Below are positions 8,242 through 17,470 of a stretch of DNA of 64,000 nucleotides, piece by piece. The notes below the pieces were generated by a model. The model was not told the origin of the DNA, did no database searches, and saw only the letters and a program-made list of their open reading frames with translations. Origin of the DNA: Pachyseris speciosa. Lineage: Eukaryota > Cnidaria > Anthozoa > Scleractinia > Pachyseridae. Both the position numbers and the translations under genes were made by a program. Each line of letters begins with the position of its first letter. Position 1 is the stretch's first letter. The stretch lies in contig JAEMWC010000119.1 in assembly GCA_016490735.1 (NCBI GenBank), positions 385,001 through 449,000 of the forward strand, read 5' to 3'.

Positions 8242-9223
8242 ATGGCGAGCCGTTTTACAATTGTAAGAATTGTAAGAATTGTAAGAATTGGCAACGCAAA
8301 TACTATTGGTGAAAACGCTATTACTGTTAATAACAATTTTTACGGTTTTGGGGAAATTAATAATTTAATAAGACGGATAGTTGAAACTGCAGAACCAATA
8401 AGTTGGAGAACAAATGTTTTAACCCCAATATTTGGTCGCCAAGAAACAGTGGATACTTATTTTAACGGGGTAATAAGACACACAAATGACCCGCAAAACA
8501 GCCATGACACAACCGTTAATGCAGCAAAAAAGGACGTTATTGTCCGTCTTCGGTCTGAAAACCAACATCTTGTAAGAATAAGAAAAAATAAAAAAGCACT
8601 TAATAACGATGTATTTGCGCGTAGGCCGGATGGAAGCCTTTGTCTTCTGTCAAAATATAGGGCTAAAGAAGTTGTGAAAAACACCAGACGTGAGTATAGT
8701 AAATCCGCCAACGCCGACCAGGTCGTATGACCCTCTTAATACCAACAACGCCCATAAAATTCGGCAAGCGATTTTTGATGCTTTAGTGGATTGTTGGGAA
8801 AAACTTCCGGGAGGGGAAATGGAGATTCAGTGTGTTGATGGGCGCATTGCTCGTCTTCTTGGTGCGCTGGTTCTGCTTGACCACGATTCGCGAAACTGGA
8901 ATTTTCATAGGTTGGAAGAGATAAAAAACGAGCTTTTTAATCTTGCGCGGTTAACCATACATGAATGTGCGCTTGAGGCGTCCAAAAATTCAAACCCTTT
9001 GGTTGTTGCCGTTGGAAAAACATTTTTAGCTAAAACATTGGAAGAAATTGAAAAAATTGGTGAGCTGGACGCGGAAACTGAAGAAAATTTTTTAGCAGAA
9101 ACCAAAAAAAAGGTGCATAGAGTTTTGGAAGCCAGAATTGAAGAAATTAATGCGTCTTTACCCAATGCCATTCCTTTACGCTTACAAAAAGGTATAATCG
9201 ATGAAGCGTTGGGCGCCCTTTAA
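8242..9223 (+). pseudogene. Polinton orphan protein 6, two frames joined by a frameshift near 8700
   Basis: The ATG is in the recurrent TATATGGCG context. The N-terminus reads FTIVRIVRIVRIGN, from three copies of a 9 bp repeat (GTAAGAATT). The first frame ends at 8730. A second, overlapping frame from 8690 continues PPTPTRSYDPLN to 9223 without an upstream ATG of its own, so one protein of about 325 residues is likely. The second half is helical and includes CVDGRIARLLGALVLLD. No family recognised. Confidence 0.5.
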
Positions 9224-9254
9224 CACCCATTGAATAAAAAATATTTTGGAGTAT

Positions 9255-9628
9255 ATGGACACAGTTGCCATACTTCCACCGGAGCTGCGAGAAAAAAATT
9301 TTTGGGAAATGATTAAACAACAAATTCAAGACAAAAAAAGGGCGGGGTGGGATGAAATTCATAAAGAAATCACATGCGCTTGTTTAAAATACTTTAATGG
9401 AAATCACATAAGGTTTAATTATTATTGCGGCATGTGTAGGAAAAAAGGGCGCGTTCGATTATTGAGCCCCAATCAAAAATTTTATTTTTTATTAAGTGAA
9501 TTTGAAAATCATTGGAATGTTTTAATGCAGCAGAATCAAAAGAAAGATTTGAAAAAAAAATTGTTGACATGCGGGAAGATCTAAATAAAATTGAAAAACT
9601 AATTAAAAGGTACCCCTCGCTTGTTTAA
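9255..9628 (+). pseudogene. Polinton orphan protein 7, paralogue of the C-terminus of protein 4, frameshifted
   Basis: The ATG is in GAGTATATGGAC. Residues 8-70 (LPPELREKNFW ... RAGWDEIHKEI ... CGMCRKKGRVRL) match the C-terminal part of the 6410 protein. The frame breaks in the A9 run near 9553; the next frame continues to a stop at 9626-9628 with KIEKLIKRYPSL, the helix also found in orphan 2. The 3' end overlaps the convergent PLA2 gene by about 30 bp. Confidence 0.5.
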
Positions 9629-10204
9629 AACACCCAACCCAAGTTTTTCTTTCGCATCAATTACGTTGCGGGCCGCCGCATGTCCCCACTATCGTTGATT
9701 TCGGGGAATGTTGTCAAGCGTTTTGACCATTTTTCGGTCAGCCGCGTGCTTGCATTTTTTTTCGTCCTCACCGTATTTTTCCGCGCGAAAACCACAGCTG
9801 CTGTAATCAACGTCGTGCTGCATTGCAACAGCATCAGCTGCGCCGGTGGGTTGTTGAAAGATTTTAAAAATTTCCCCCGTTTCGGGGTCGTAATCCAGTT
9901 GGTGGTGCAGGGGGTTGTAGGGGCCAGTGTAATTATGGCCGGGCAAAGTCCAACCACCTTTGGGGGCGGGCAGTTTGCCAATTAGTTTGTGGATGTCAAC
10001 CCCTTTGCCCTTTACCCGCGTTTTTTTTCCACTACCAAAGTAGCTACGGGCAGTTTTTTGGGCAATGTCCATAAACCCGTGATGTTGAGGAATGGCTTTG
10101 CCAAAGGCATTCACAAATTTCATGTTAGTGGCAAACTTGGGAACCAAAACTCCCTGCGAACGAAAGCGCGGGTCAAAGAAATCAGCCAAACCAGCGCCGT
10201 ACAA
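9599..10204 (-). pseudogene. Parvovirus-type phospholipase A2 capsid protein with premature TAG
   Basis: 171 residues to a TAG at 9689-9691; the same frame stays open about 30 codons further, to 9599. Mid-protein it has the VP1-type PLA2 layout: a Ca-binding loop (LPGHNYTGPYNPL; the usual GPG is GPY here), then HDVDY matching the catalytic HDxxY. An upstream Gly/Lys-rich segment (YFGSGKKTRVKGKG) precedes it. In parvoviruses this enzyme acts during endosomal escape; that role here is inference. It lies in the structural block next to the zinc-ribbon and protease genes on the same strand. Confidence 0.75.
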
Positions 10205-10221
10205 ATCGTGCCCCTCACCCT

Positions 10222-10422
10222 TTACTTGCGTTTTTTCTTTTTTTTTGTCATTTTAGCAACACCGCCAGTTGGTAAAAACCGCGTTTTTGTTATACCACAA
10301 ACCGCGCACTTGGCTTTTCCAATTTTTCGTGGCCCCCTTTTTGTGTTAATTGTTTGAGTGGTTTCAGACCCGCCGACGTTTGGGGTTTTGCGTTTGTCAC
10401 GCACACAATACCATTCAATCAT
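10222..10422 (-). CDS. Small zinc-ribbon-like basic protein
   Basis: 66 residues. A first Cys (EWYCVRDKRKTP) is followed by CAVCGITKTRFL and a C-terminal KMTKKKKKRK tail. Small proteins of this type in large DNA viruses usually have two CxxC pairs; here the second Cys of the first pair is Asp, so only three of four ligands remain. The basic tail suggests DNA binding. Spacing of 17 bp to the next gene fits a compact cluster. Assignment is tentative. Confidence 0.5.
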   Translation of the reverse strand: MIEWYCVRDKRKTPNVGGSETTQTINTKRGPRKIGKAKCAVCGITKTRFLPTGGVAKMTKKKKKRK

Positions 10423-10455
10423 GATTGTATTGATGGTGTTAATTTTTCGGTGGCA

Positions 10456-11053
10456 TTATGTAACAAAGTATTTTTTTACCACCTTTTCATTATGGTAAAC
10501 ATCTTGGGAAAACCTTTTTAAAATATCCTTAAAACTTACTCCTTTGTGCCTTTCATTCAGAAACAACAAACAGTAATAACCACATCTTAAACTTTGGCGC
10601 TATTGAATTTGATTATTATTGCGAAGAAAGGTTTTTCGCCCCGCCTTTATCATTTCATCTTCCCATTCAGCTGGAGGTGGAAATCCAAAAGAATCAAAAT
10701 ATTCGATGTCCTTTCCATTCCAAGAGCAAACCCAATGCGTTCCAATATTACCCAAATCGTCAAGGTTAATTATGCAGGGGGAATGGTGCAAGGGTTTGAC
10801 TTCATTGCGGGAGAAATCCCTTTAATTGGAATGTTAAGATATTCACACCAATCGATTAAATCCACATTGGAAAGCGGAACATCTTTAAACCTATTTTTTT
10901 TTTTTTTTTACCTCTCCCCATCATCTTTGGGTATTCCCAATCTTTCCATCGGCCATAAACGGGCGGCGGGAGCATTTGCATTGTACCGCCTGAAGAAGAG
11001 GGTGGTGGGGGAAGCCTTGGAACGGAACGCCGAGCACGTAGTTTTATTTGCAT
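10456..11053 (-). pseudogene. Adenovirus-type cysteine protease (adenain-like), broken
   Basis: The family's landmarks appear in order on the minus strand: NLDDLGNIGTHWVC (catalytic His in GTHW), EYFDSFGFPPP (Asp), then, after an in-frame TAG at 10600-10602, RCGYYCLLFL with the catalytic Cys. Upstream, PLSNVDLIDWCEYLNIP is in another frame, with breaks near 10800 and in a T16 run at 10894-10909. The exact start is unclear: the frame from ATG 11053 (Pro-rich, then GRGKKKKK) may belong to the preceding gene. The family matures capsid precursors during virion assembly. Confidence 0.72.
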
Positions 11054-11390
11054 CCATTTCCAAAAACCTTTTTCACAAGGTCAATTGCAAGAGGAATGCC
11101 TATTGAAGCCAGCATACCAAGAAACCCCCCATACTAAAACCCCCTCCGCTAACCCAACCCTGCCCAACAAGATAATTTTGAATTTGTCGTTTTTGCGCGG
11201 GGGTAAGATTTTGAACAAGGTTGTAAAGCTCAATGTGTTTTGGGCCAATGCTGCTGCCAAAGATTTTTTTCAAAAGTTTTTCTGCTCCAAAGCTAAGACC
11301 AGCCATCCCCAAAGCTTTACCAACAGCGGGAGCCGCAGCCCTGGCCAAATTAAAAGCGGTTGAAAAAAGACTGCCGCCTATTATAGTTTT
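11044..11390 (-). pseudogene. Hydrophobic pVI-like minor capsid protein, frameshifted
   Basis: Contains an Ala/Gly-rich amphipathic stretch (FNLARAAAPAVGKALGMAG) then FGAEKLLKKIFG and a Gly-rich segment. A frame change near 11125 leads to a second hydrophobic segment (MLASIGIPLAIDLVKKVFG) ending at 11044-11046. Membrane-active small proteins of this layout follow the capsid gene in Polintons, by analogy to adenovirus pVI. It is fused in frame to the end of the major capsid gene, probably through a frameshift near 11390, so its true start is hidden. Confidence 0.45.
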
Positions 11391-12623
11391 TGTCCGACTG
11401 AGCTTTTCTTCATTCAAAACCGCCGCAAATATAGTGTAGTTTTGAGTAGGGGCTTGATTCAATGTGTAGTGAAAGATTAACTTTTTCTCATCTCCAGTCA
11501 CGCTTGGTTTTGTTGCCCGAAGATCAAAATGAATGACAGGATACAGAGTTGAATAGTTGGCTGTATTCAACTGGGTTCCAGTGTCACGTCATTTCTTCTG
11601 TAGCTGTAATCAATCAAATCGCGGCGTATACGTATCAAATCATCTCCATCGTATTCCGGGTCGGGATAATAAGCCCCACCGTATTGCAAACGGCAAGATG
11701 AAATTTTTGCACCCCCATCAAGGCTGAAAGTGTGAAAAACGTATGGATGTGATGTGGCAACGGCAAGGTCCGCCGTTTTTTGAATGAAAATAAACACATG
11801 TTTGACATTTCTAATCCCGGGTGATATTGTCCACTGTCCTTTGACGGTTGTTTGGGGGGCTTGAGAGGGCAAACTTTCTTGCATGTATGTCCATTGGGTT
11901 GGTTTCATAAAATTTTCATTTACCATTGTCAAACCTTTCGGTGAAAATGTTAACTTTGGAACCCATAGCTTCATTTTTGTGACAACAATCCGATGATTTG
12001 CTGCCGCAGCACACCAAAAATTCTTTCAGCATCGTCTTGAAAGGTAGCTGTGATTTTAATTTGCATTGGTGGTAAAAGCCGGTTGGCCAATTCTTCGAAA
12101 AATGAAAAGTTTTTGAGAGGAATGATGCTTTTGACAGTTTTTTGGGGATCCCCCTGTGAAAGAAGTGCACGCGCCCTAATTCCCAAATTAGTTGCATTAC
12201 CGTCCGTTACGGTTGTGTTGTCATTGTCAGGATACCAGAATTCATCTTTGGCCACACTGCGGGAATAGTCTTCCGAAAATTCGAGCAACTTTTTAATGAA
12301 AATTATTTTATTAACGTCGTTTGCCTGGTAAAGGGCGGTTTTGGTTGCGGTGTCTATTTTTAAAGATTTAATGAGTGAAAAGGAGCCATTAACGGGTGCC
12401 GACGCTGCATTCGCCGCCACAGGATTGCCGTTGGCGGTTACTTGCAGCTGGTATTCCACCAAAAAAATAGGCGTTAAACCAGTCAACATGAATATCACGA
12501 TCTTTCATATCAAAACCCAAACTTCCCGTTTGTGTTTACCCATTTGCCGGCAAAAGTAATGGGGGTGTTAGGTTCGTAAGAAAGGTAATCAACCCTTGCC
12601 AACATGTCTGAAGATCTGAACAT
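11391..12623 (-). pseudogene. Major capsid protein (double jelly-roll type), several frameshifts
   Basis: The ATG at 12623 opens MFRSSDMLARVDYLSYEPN. Frame changes occur near 12515, 12475 (T7 run), 11985 and 11575. Recognisable blocks follow the Polinton capsid order: DEFWYPDNDN, LANRLLPPMQIKI, VTKMKLWVPKLTFSPKG, NVKHVFIFIQKT, ISSCRLQYGGAYYPD, DLIDYSYRRND, NYSTLYPVIHFDLR. Summed length is about 410 residues, short of some relatives. The penton and the basic protein lie directly upstream on the same strand. It should form the hexon-like capsid shell. The sequence is inactivated unless the breaks are assembly errors. Confidence 0.75.
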
Positions 12624-12643
12624 CTTCTATTAAAACAAAAAAA

Positions 12644-12973
12644 TTATAACTTGTTTGCCAAAATTTGAGCAAGCTTGACCATAGAGTCTGAAGGCTCCGT
12701 GTTTAATGGGGGGCGCTTTTTGTTTTGTTTTCGTTTTGGTAAAATTTGGCGAATTTTTTTGCCGCCTTTTTCGGTTACCACTGAAGCCACTTGCTCAGCA
12801 GCTTTTTCGGCTGTTTTTGCGGCAATCATTTTTACCACGGGGGCTGCTGCTTTTTTAATCTGTTTGCCGATTGCCATGAGGGTGTCGCGCACCACACCCG
12901 AACCTTTGTGGCGGTAGCGGTATCTTCCAACACCGTCATCGTAAAATCTCATCCACTCACTCACCCGGTTCAT
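12644..12973 (-). CDS. Small basic structural protein, uncharacterised
   Basis: 109 residues, intact. The ATG follows AAAAATAT. An Arg/Tyr-rich start (GRYRYRHKGSGVVRD) leads to an Ala/Lys helix (KKAAAPVVKMIAAKTAEKAA) and a basic KIRQILPKRKQNKKRP block. It lies between penton and capsid genes, so a core or capsid-cement role is possible. No family call. Confidence 0.55.
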   Translation of the reverse strand: MNRVSEWMRFYDDGVGRYRYRHKGSGVVRDTLMAIGKQIKKAAAPVVKMIAAKTAEKAAEQVASVVTEKGGKKIRQILPKRKQNKKRPPLNTEPSDSMVKLAQILANKL

Positions 12974-12979
12974 ATATTT

Positions 12980-13760
12980 TTATGTAGACAAATTGAGACC
13001 CCTTTCTCTGATTGTGACATCTAAAGCCATTTCACTGTGGTTAAGATCAAGAATGTTGTTTCGCCCGTCCGTGATTTTTATTCTTATCTCCTCAATTACT
13101 TGTTTGTTGACTGGGTGAAATTGTTGGCGAGGAGGTGTTATTTTCAAAGGGTAGCTTGGTTGAAGGTTGGCTGTTGAGAAAGTAAACAGAACATCATCAG
13201 GGATGTCGGTTGCTAGTCGTGTAATTAAATCGCAATGAATGAAAACCCAATCAATGTCTTTTGTAATGTTGGGTATGATCACCGGTGTATCTTGTAGAGC
13301 CCGATAAAACCTTTTTTCTGAAACCAATCAGTTTACCAAAATCGCCAGTTGTTAGGTCAAGCTCATAACCTGTGGCAACCCCAACTATTACACGCGTAAT
13401 GGCGAAATCAAAATACAGATGAAAAATGTACTTTTTGTCTTGAGCGGTGGGGTCAACAAACCCAGCGCCCGTTTGCAGTGCTCGTTGCAAATCTGTGTAA
13501 TCGTACTGTCCGTCGGGAAGTTGAATTGTATTCCAACTTTCACCCGCTTTTCTCCATTTTACCGTGTTGTTGCTGTAAGCTGCGACAACGTTGTACCAAG
13601 AGTAGCTCATGTGGATTACATTGTCAAGCGCCGCCTCATATTCCTTTACTTTTTCCAAGCGAATTGGTGAGGTAAATTTTATTGTAAAATCATGAGACCT
13701 TTGTCTGTCCCCATCTTTTTGCAGTTTTGCAAGACTTGAGTCAAGCTGCAAATGATACAT
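12980..13760 (-). pseudogene. Minor capsid (penton) protein, single jelly-roll type, one frameshift
   Basis: The ATG at 13760 (not the TTG at 13763) starts MYHLQLDSSLAKLQ. The first frame runs through YEAALDNVIHMSYSWYNV, YDYTDLQRAL and FGKLIGFRKKVL. A frame change near 13310 leads to PNITKDIDWVFIHCDLI and a C-terminus ending at 12980. This is the Polinton penton layout (about 260 residues). Its start overlaps the stop of a small upstream ORF as TGATG. Confidence 0.75.
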
Positions 13761-13846
13761 CAATCTATGTAATCAGTATAAATTTTGCCGGCCTGAAGTT
13801 GATTAAGTACTCCACGCTTCAAAAGCTGTTCAATTACATAAACCAT
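13760..13846 (-). CDS. Short ORF coupled to the penton gene by TGATG
   Basis: 28 residues (MVYVIEQLLKRGVLNQLQ...) ending with a TGA that shares one base with the penton ATG. The frame is open upstream to a stop at about 13914 without another ATG. It may be the remnant of a small helical protein. The start/stop overlap is the main support. Confidence 0.3.
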   Translation of the reverse strand: MVYVIEQLLKRGVLNQLQAGKIYTDYID

Positions 13847-13967
13847 CTGTTTTCGAAGTTTAGTTGAAGAGTTGCCGGCCCGGATTGATCTCAAACCAAG
13901 AAGAGGTGGCTAACTTAGACCTCCATCAGCAGAAGGCAATTTTCTTCCTCTTGATGGTAGTAAACCA

Positions 13968-16449
13968 ATGACTGGCGCCATTGATGTGGGTGGACACCAA
14001 ATTCAAAATTTGGGTTTACCCACCGGCCCGCGCGATGCGGTAAATGAGGACTTTGTTACGGCAACATTTGCGCGGCTTGATGGAAGCACTCCGATGACAG
14101 GAGACCTTAACATGGGGCGAAACCTTATTACCAACATGGTTTACCCCAAGGACATCCTTGACGCCACAAACAAAAGCTACGTCGACTCTGAAATTGCGAG
14201 TTGTTTGAAAAGGGATGGAACCGACCCGGCGGAGGGCAATCTGAACATGGCGGGGTACGCCATTGAAGATTTGAAAGACGCTGATAACAACACGCCGGCT
14301 GAAAACGCCGTCAACAAAAAAATATGTGGACCAAGGTTTGCAAACCAAACTCGACGCGATCGCGCAAAAAGATCTTAACATGAACAACAACGCCGTTATC
14401 AATCTGGCCCCACCCACCAACGCAGACGACGCGGCGACGAAAAGATATGCTCAAAATCGAAAATGTTTGGGCGCCGGCTGCCGACAAAGATGTTGCGAAC
14501 AAAATTTATGCTGACCAAGCCCCTTTTCTTAGGCTATGTCTACACTATGCCGGATAGCATTTTATGCCGTTGTGAAAAATACTACGGCGTGGTGTGAACG
14601 GCAGTGGCCCAAAACCGCCGCTATCTTTCCACTAGAATCCAATTTTTGCTCCTCGTTGTTGATTTCCGTTTCGGTTCGATTCTCTGTTCACACTACTCCA
14701 GAAATTGTCACGAAAACCTATCCGATATGTGACGATTCACTTTCAAGACCGCAGCGGCCCAGCATCGCTCCGACGCAAAAATCGTGCCGAAATCATCGTT
14801 TTGAATGTGAACAAAAGCCCTATCCGGTATGGTTTTCGTGCCGGCACAAGAGCTATGCGGTATAGTGTAGACATAGCCTTAAACTTGCTGGCGGGCAAAT
14901 GTCGGGCGACATTGACATGCACAACAACACGCTTGCAAACTTGAAAGATCCTGTGGCTCCAGGCAGTGGGGCAACCAAAAAATATGTTGACGCAACTCAT
15001 GTGTACGCCTCCGGTCCACAAGAAAACCCCTTCAAATATCTCATGGAAGACGTTGACGAATCTTCTGCTGAAAATAACATTACAGTGCATAGCATCACCA
15101 ACTTCACAGCCTCTCCTCACCAAATTAACAAAAATGCGTATAATTTCACTCTCGTTGATGACAAAGATAAAACTGAACAGTACCGCAGCAGAATTGGTTT
15201 CAACCTTTTCAGACTCCCAATCGGTTTTTATACCCTTGTTGTAGAGTTTTTCCCTCCTGAAATGCGAAATGTCAGCGTTTATGCAATCGCCGACACGTTG
15301 TCATTTGGTGCGCAAACCTCGAAAATGTTCCAAGCAACAGCTACCGTCGCTGGTTACGTCAAAACAGTGCTGCACTTCCGAAAACGCCAGGCGGGTCAAC
15401 GAGAATATCTTCACCTCGATCTGCATGGGAAAACCGCGTTTCCAAATCCCACTGGGCGTATGGTTGTCTACGGTGTGAATGGCACTGTGTCAAAAGTGCC
15501 CTCTACCGTGTTTGAACAAATTTTCTTTGTAAAAGATGGAAAAATGCAAATGCAAACTGATTTGAATTTAGATGGGCACACTTTGGTAAACCCAAAAATG
15601 GGTGGAAATTTGGATTTGGGTGGTCATACTTTACTAAACCCAAAAATGGGTGGGGATTTAGAGTTAAATTATTTTAACATTGTGAATGGTGGTAAAAAAA
15701 TATTTTCCCCAAGTGCTGGAAATTATGGTGTTGAAATGCAAACAGGTATGGATTTTAATGGCTTTCCAATGTTTGAACCAACACTTGGCAGTGATTTTAA
15801 CATACAAGGGTATAGTTTAAAAAATGGCAATTTGGTTTTGTTAAACAGTTTAAATAATCAAATTGTAATGCTTACAGATTTAAACACAAATAATTACAGT
15901 GTGGATGGAAGGAGTGGGGGTGGGTTCGAGGTTGATTACAGAGGCAACACAAAAATGCATGGTCTTTTGGATTTAAATGGCCATGGAATTGATTCTTTTA
16001 TGGATTTTCACGGAGGTGATGTAAGATTAAACAATAACGTGAATGTAAATGGCTACGATTTAAAGGGTTAATATCCTTTGCTCGATTATTCAATCACATT
16101 CAACCCCCAAACCAACAGATATGTTTTTGTCAGTTTTCCAACTGTTGGTGGGGGCTCTGGCAGACAAGTACATATGTTTGGTTTCCGTCCCCACAATTCA
16201 AAAAAACTTTTTTCTATTGGTTATAAGTCTTTTAACGGCGTAGTTCCTGAAAATTTTTGGGTAAAAACAACAGTGAAAGGAGGCGATTTTAGTAGCCCTG
16301 CCTTTCGTTTCACTCAATTTTCAAAGGGTTCAACTGGAAGAACAAAATCGGTAAATTGGGGATTGCCTTCTGATGCCCTTATTGTAACCTTTTACACAAA
16401 CGTTTACCAAAATAAAAAAATTAATATAAAGGTGGAATTTGAGGGTTAA
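13968..16449 (+). pseudogene. Fibre protein with phage-tail-like repeats, disrupted by a MITE, frameshifts and a stop
   Basis: The N-terminal shaft has five repeats of the form DGSxPMTGDLNM...I.N...P...DA.NKxYVD (13968-14995), as in trimeric phage tail fibres. A globular domain follows (PFKYLMEDVDESSAENNI through RMVVYGVNGT), then a second shaft with NLDLGGHTLLNPKMGG-type repeats. A C-terminal domain (16072-16449) follows an in-frame TAA at 16069-16071. Frame changes lie near 14325 and 14445, and a 347 bp MITE splits the gene at 14532. A receptor-binding spike role is inferred from the architecture. It is divergent from the penton gene, with about 120 bp between that gene's small upstream ORF and this start. 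Confidence 0.7.
14532..14878. mobile_element. MITE (PIF/Harbinger-like) inside the fibre gene
   Basis: Terminal inverted repeats GGCTATGTCTACACTATGCC / rc of GGTATAGTGTAGACATAGCC, flanked by TTA at 14529-14531 and 14879-14881. A TTA/TAA duplication plus GG-starting ends is typical of PIF/Harbinger. Removing the element and one TTA leaves the fibre frame continuous across the junction, so it inserted after the gene was in place. Confidence 0.88.
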
Positions 16450-16466
16450 ATTTTATCACAACATAT

Positions 16467-17022
16467 ATGCGACTTCGAAAACAATCAAGCGCGCCGCCAA
16501 TTAACATTTTTGACTTCAACCACATTGAACCAACTCTTCAGAAAGATGTGGTTGCAATGTTGAAACGTCTTTACATTTTTTATCACAAAAACACTGGGGT
16601 TGCCAAAAACTTGCCCGCTCATTTCACCACAAAAACCTGTTTAGCAACGTGGTCGCTGGAGCCACTCTCCAACCCGCTGTCATCGCCAGTCTGACTGCTT
16701 TCGGTGTTGTTGTCAAAATCGTCGCAACTGCAAAGAAATACGACAAAAAAAGTGGAAAAGGCAAACTTTGCTTTCGGTGTTGTTGTCAAAATCGTCGCAA
16801 CTGCAAAGAAATACGACAAAAAAAGTGGAAAAGGCAAACTTTGCTCGGGTTGAGTATAAAAAAATATTTGATGAAATCCGATTTTATCTTTGGGGCGAAC
16901 CTTTTAATTCGACCGAGTTCCTTGATAAACTCAAAATGATTGACAACTTCATTTCTGATCATTGCATGGAAATCCCCGAAAAGCTGCAAAGAAAATACAC
17001 CAAATGTTTCATTGCCGAGTAA
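16467..17022 (+). pseudogene. Small membrane protein of the Polinton, frameshifted and internally duplicated
   Basis: The ATG in AACATATATGCG starts MRLRKQSSAPPINIFDFNHI. After a frame change near 16635 comes a hydrophobic segment (VVAGATLQPAVIASLTAFGVVV) likely to span a membrane, then a basic stretch. A 73 bp tandem duplication breaks the frame again. The C-terminal helix (KIFDEIRFYLWGEPF ... EKLQRKYTKCF) ends at 17022. I recall similar proteins beside fibre genes in other cnidarian Polintons; function unknown. Confidence 0.5.
16698..16843 (+). repeat. Perfect 73 bp tandem duplication
   Basis: Bases 16698-16770 and 16771-16843 are identical (CTTTCGGTGTTGTTGTC ... GGCAAACTTTG). 73 is not a multiple of three, so the duplication shifts the reading frame of the membrane-protein gene. 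Identity suggests a recent event or an assembly artefact. Confidence 0.95.
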
Positions 17023-17470
17023 CATTTTCCCACCATTCATCAAACCTTTCTTTCGCCCGACGCCAAGTCCTGGGGTAAATTTTTTTAACTTCAGGGTAAA
17101 GTTTTGCAAGTATTTGTTTTCGTTGTGGCCAAACCTTGTTTGACGCTTTCAAAAAATAGTCAAAAAGAAAACACACATAGTTTATCGATTTGGGGTAAAT
17201 GAATTTTCTGAAGTCATGAATTACATGCGCCAAAAACTTCCACCTTTGCGGATCGTCGGCATCAACAGTCATTTCATGTTTTCGAAGAACTTTGCGCAGG
17301 TTAATGTATGAAACTGGATGAACTACCCAACCCACTTCTTGTCGGGGTTTGAACTGGAATGCCAAGTTCTTTAACACGTTTGCAAATGTTACAAAAATAT
17401 TCTCAGTTGTTTTGATCTGTTTCCATTTTTGCACCACAACACTTTGCCATCTTTTTGTGGTTTTATATAT
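17009..17470 (-). CDS. Uncharacterised Polinton protein, divergent from the integrase
   Basis: About 150 codons of plausible protein sequence (RWQSVVVQKWKQI, EVGWVVHPVSYINLRKVL, AHVIHDFRKFIYPKSINYV, ending WWENVTRQ). No in-frame ATG lies near the expected start; the frame remains open upstream into the integrase region. The start is therefore lost, non-ATG or displaced by an indel. It shares a short AT-rich intergenic region (TATATAT at 17464-17470) with the integrase. No family recognised. Confidence 0.4.
   Translation of the reverse strand: MYKTTKRWQSVVVQKWKQIKTTENIFVTFANVLKNLAFQFKPRQEVGWVVHPVSYINLRKVLRKHEMTVDADDPQRWKFLAHVIHDFRKFIYPKSINYVCFLFDYFLKASNKVWPQRKQILAKLYPEVKKIYPRTWRRAKERFDEWWENVTRQ

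Noticed and set aside
9661..10005. Frames overlapping the PLA2 gene on both strands
   Set aside because: The PLA2 frame explains the region; the others have no motif.
17349..17468. N-terminal extension of the integrase
   Set aside because: It overlaps the divergent minus-strand gene and has no similarity to integrase N-termini; the sequence after ATG 17476 does.
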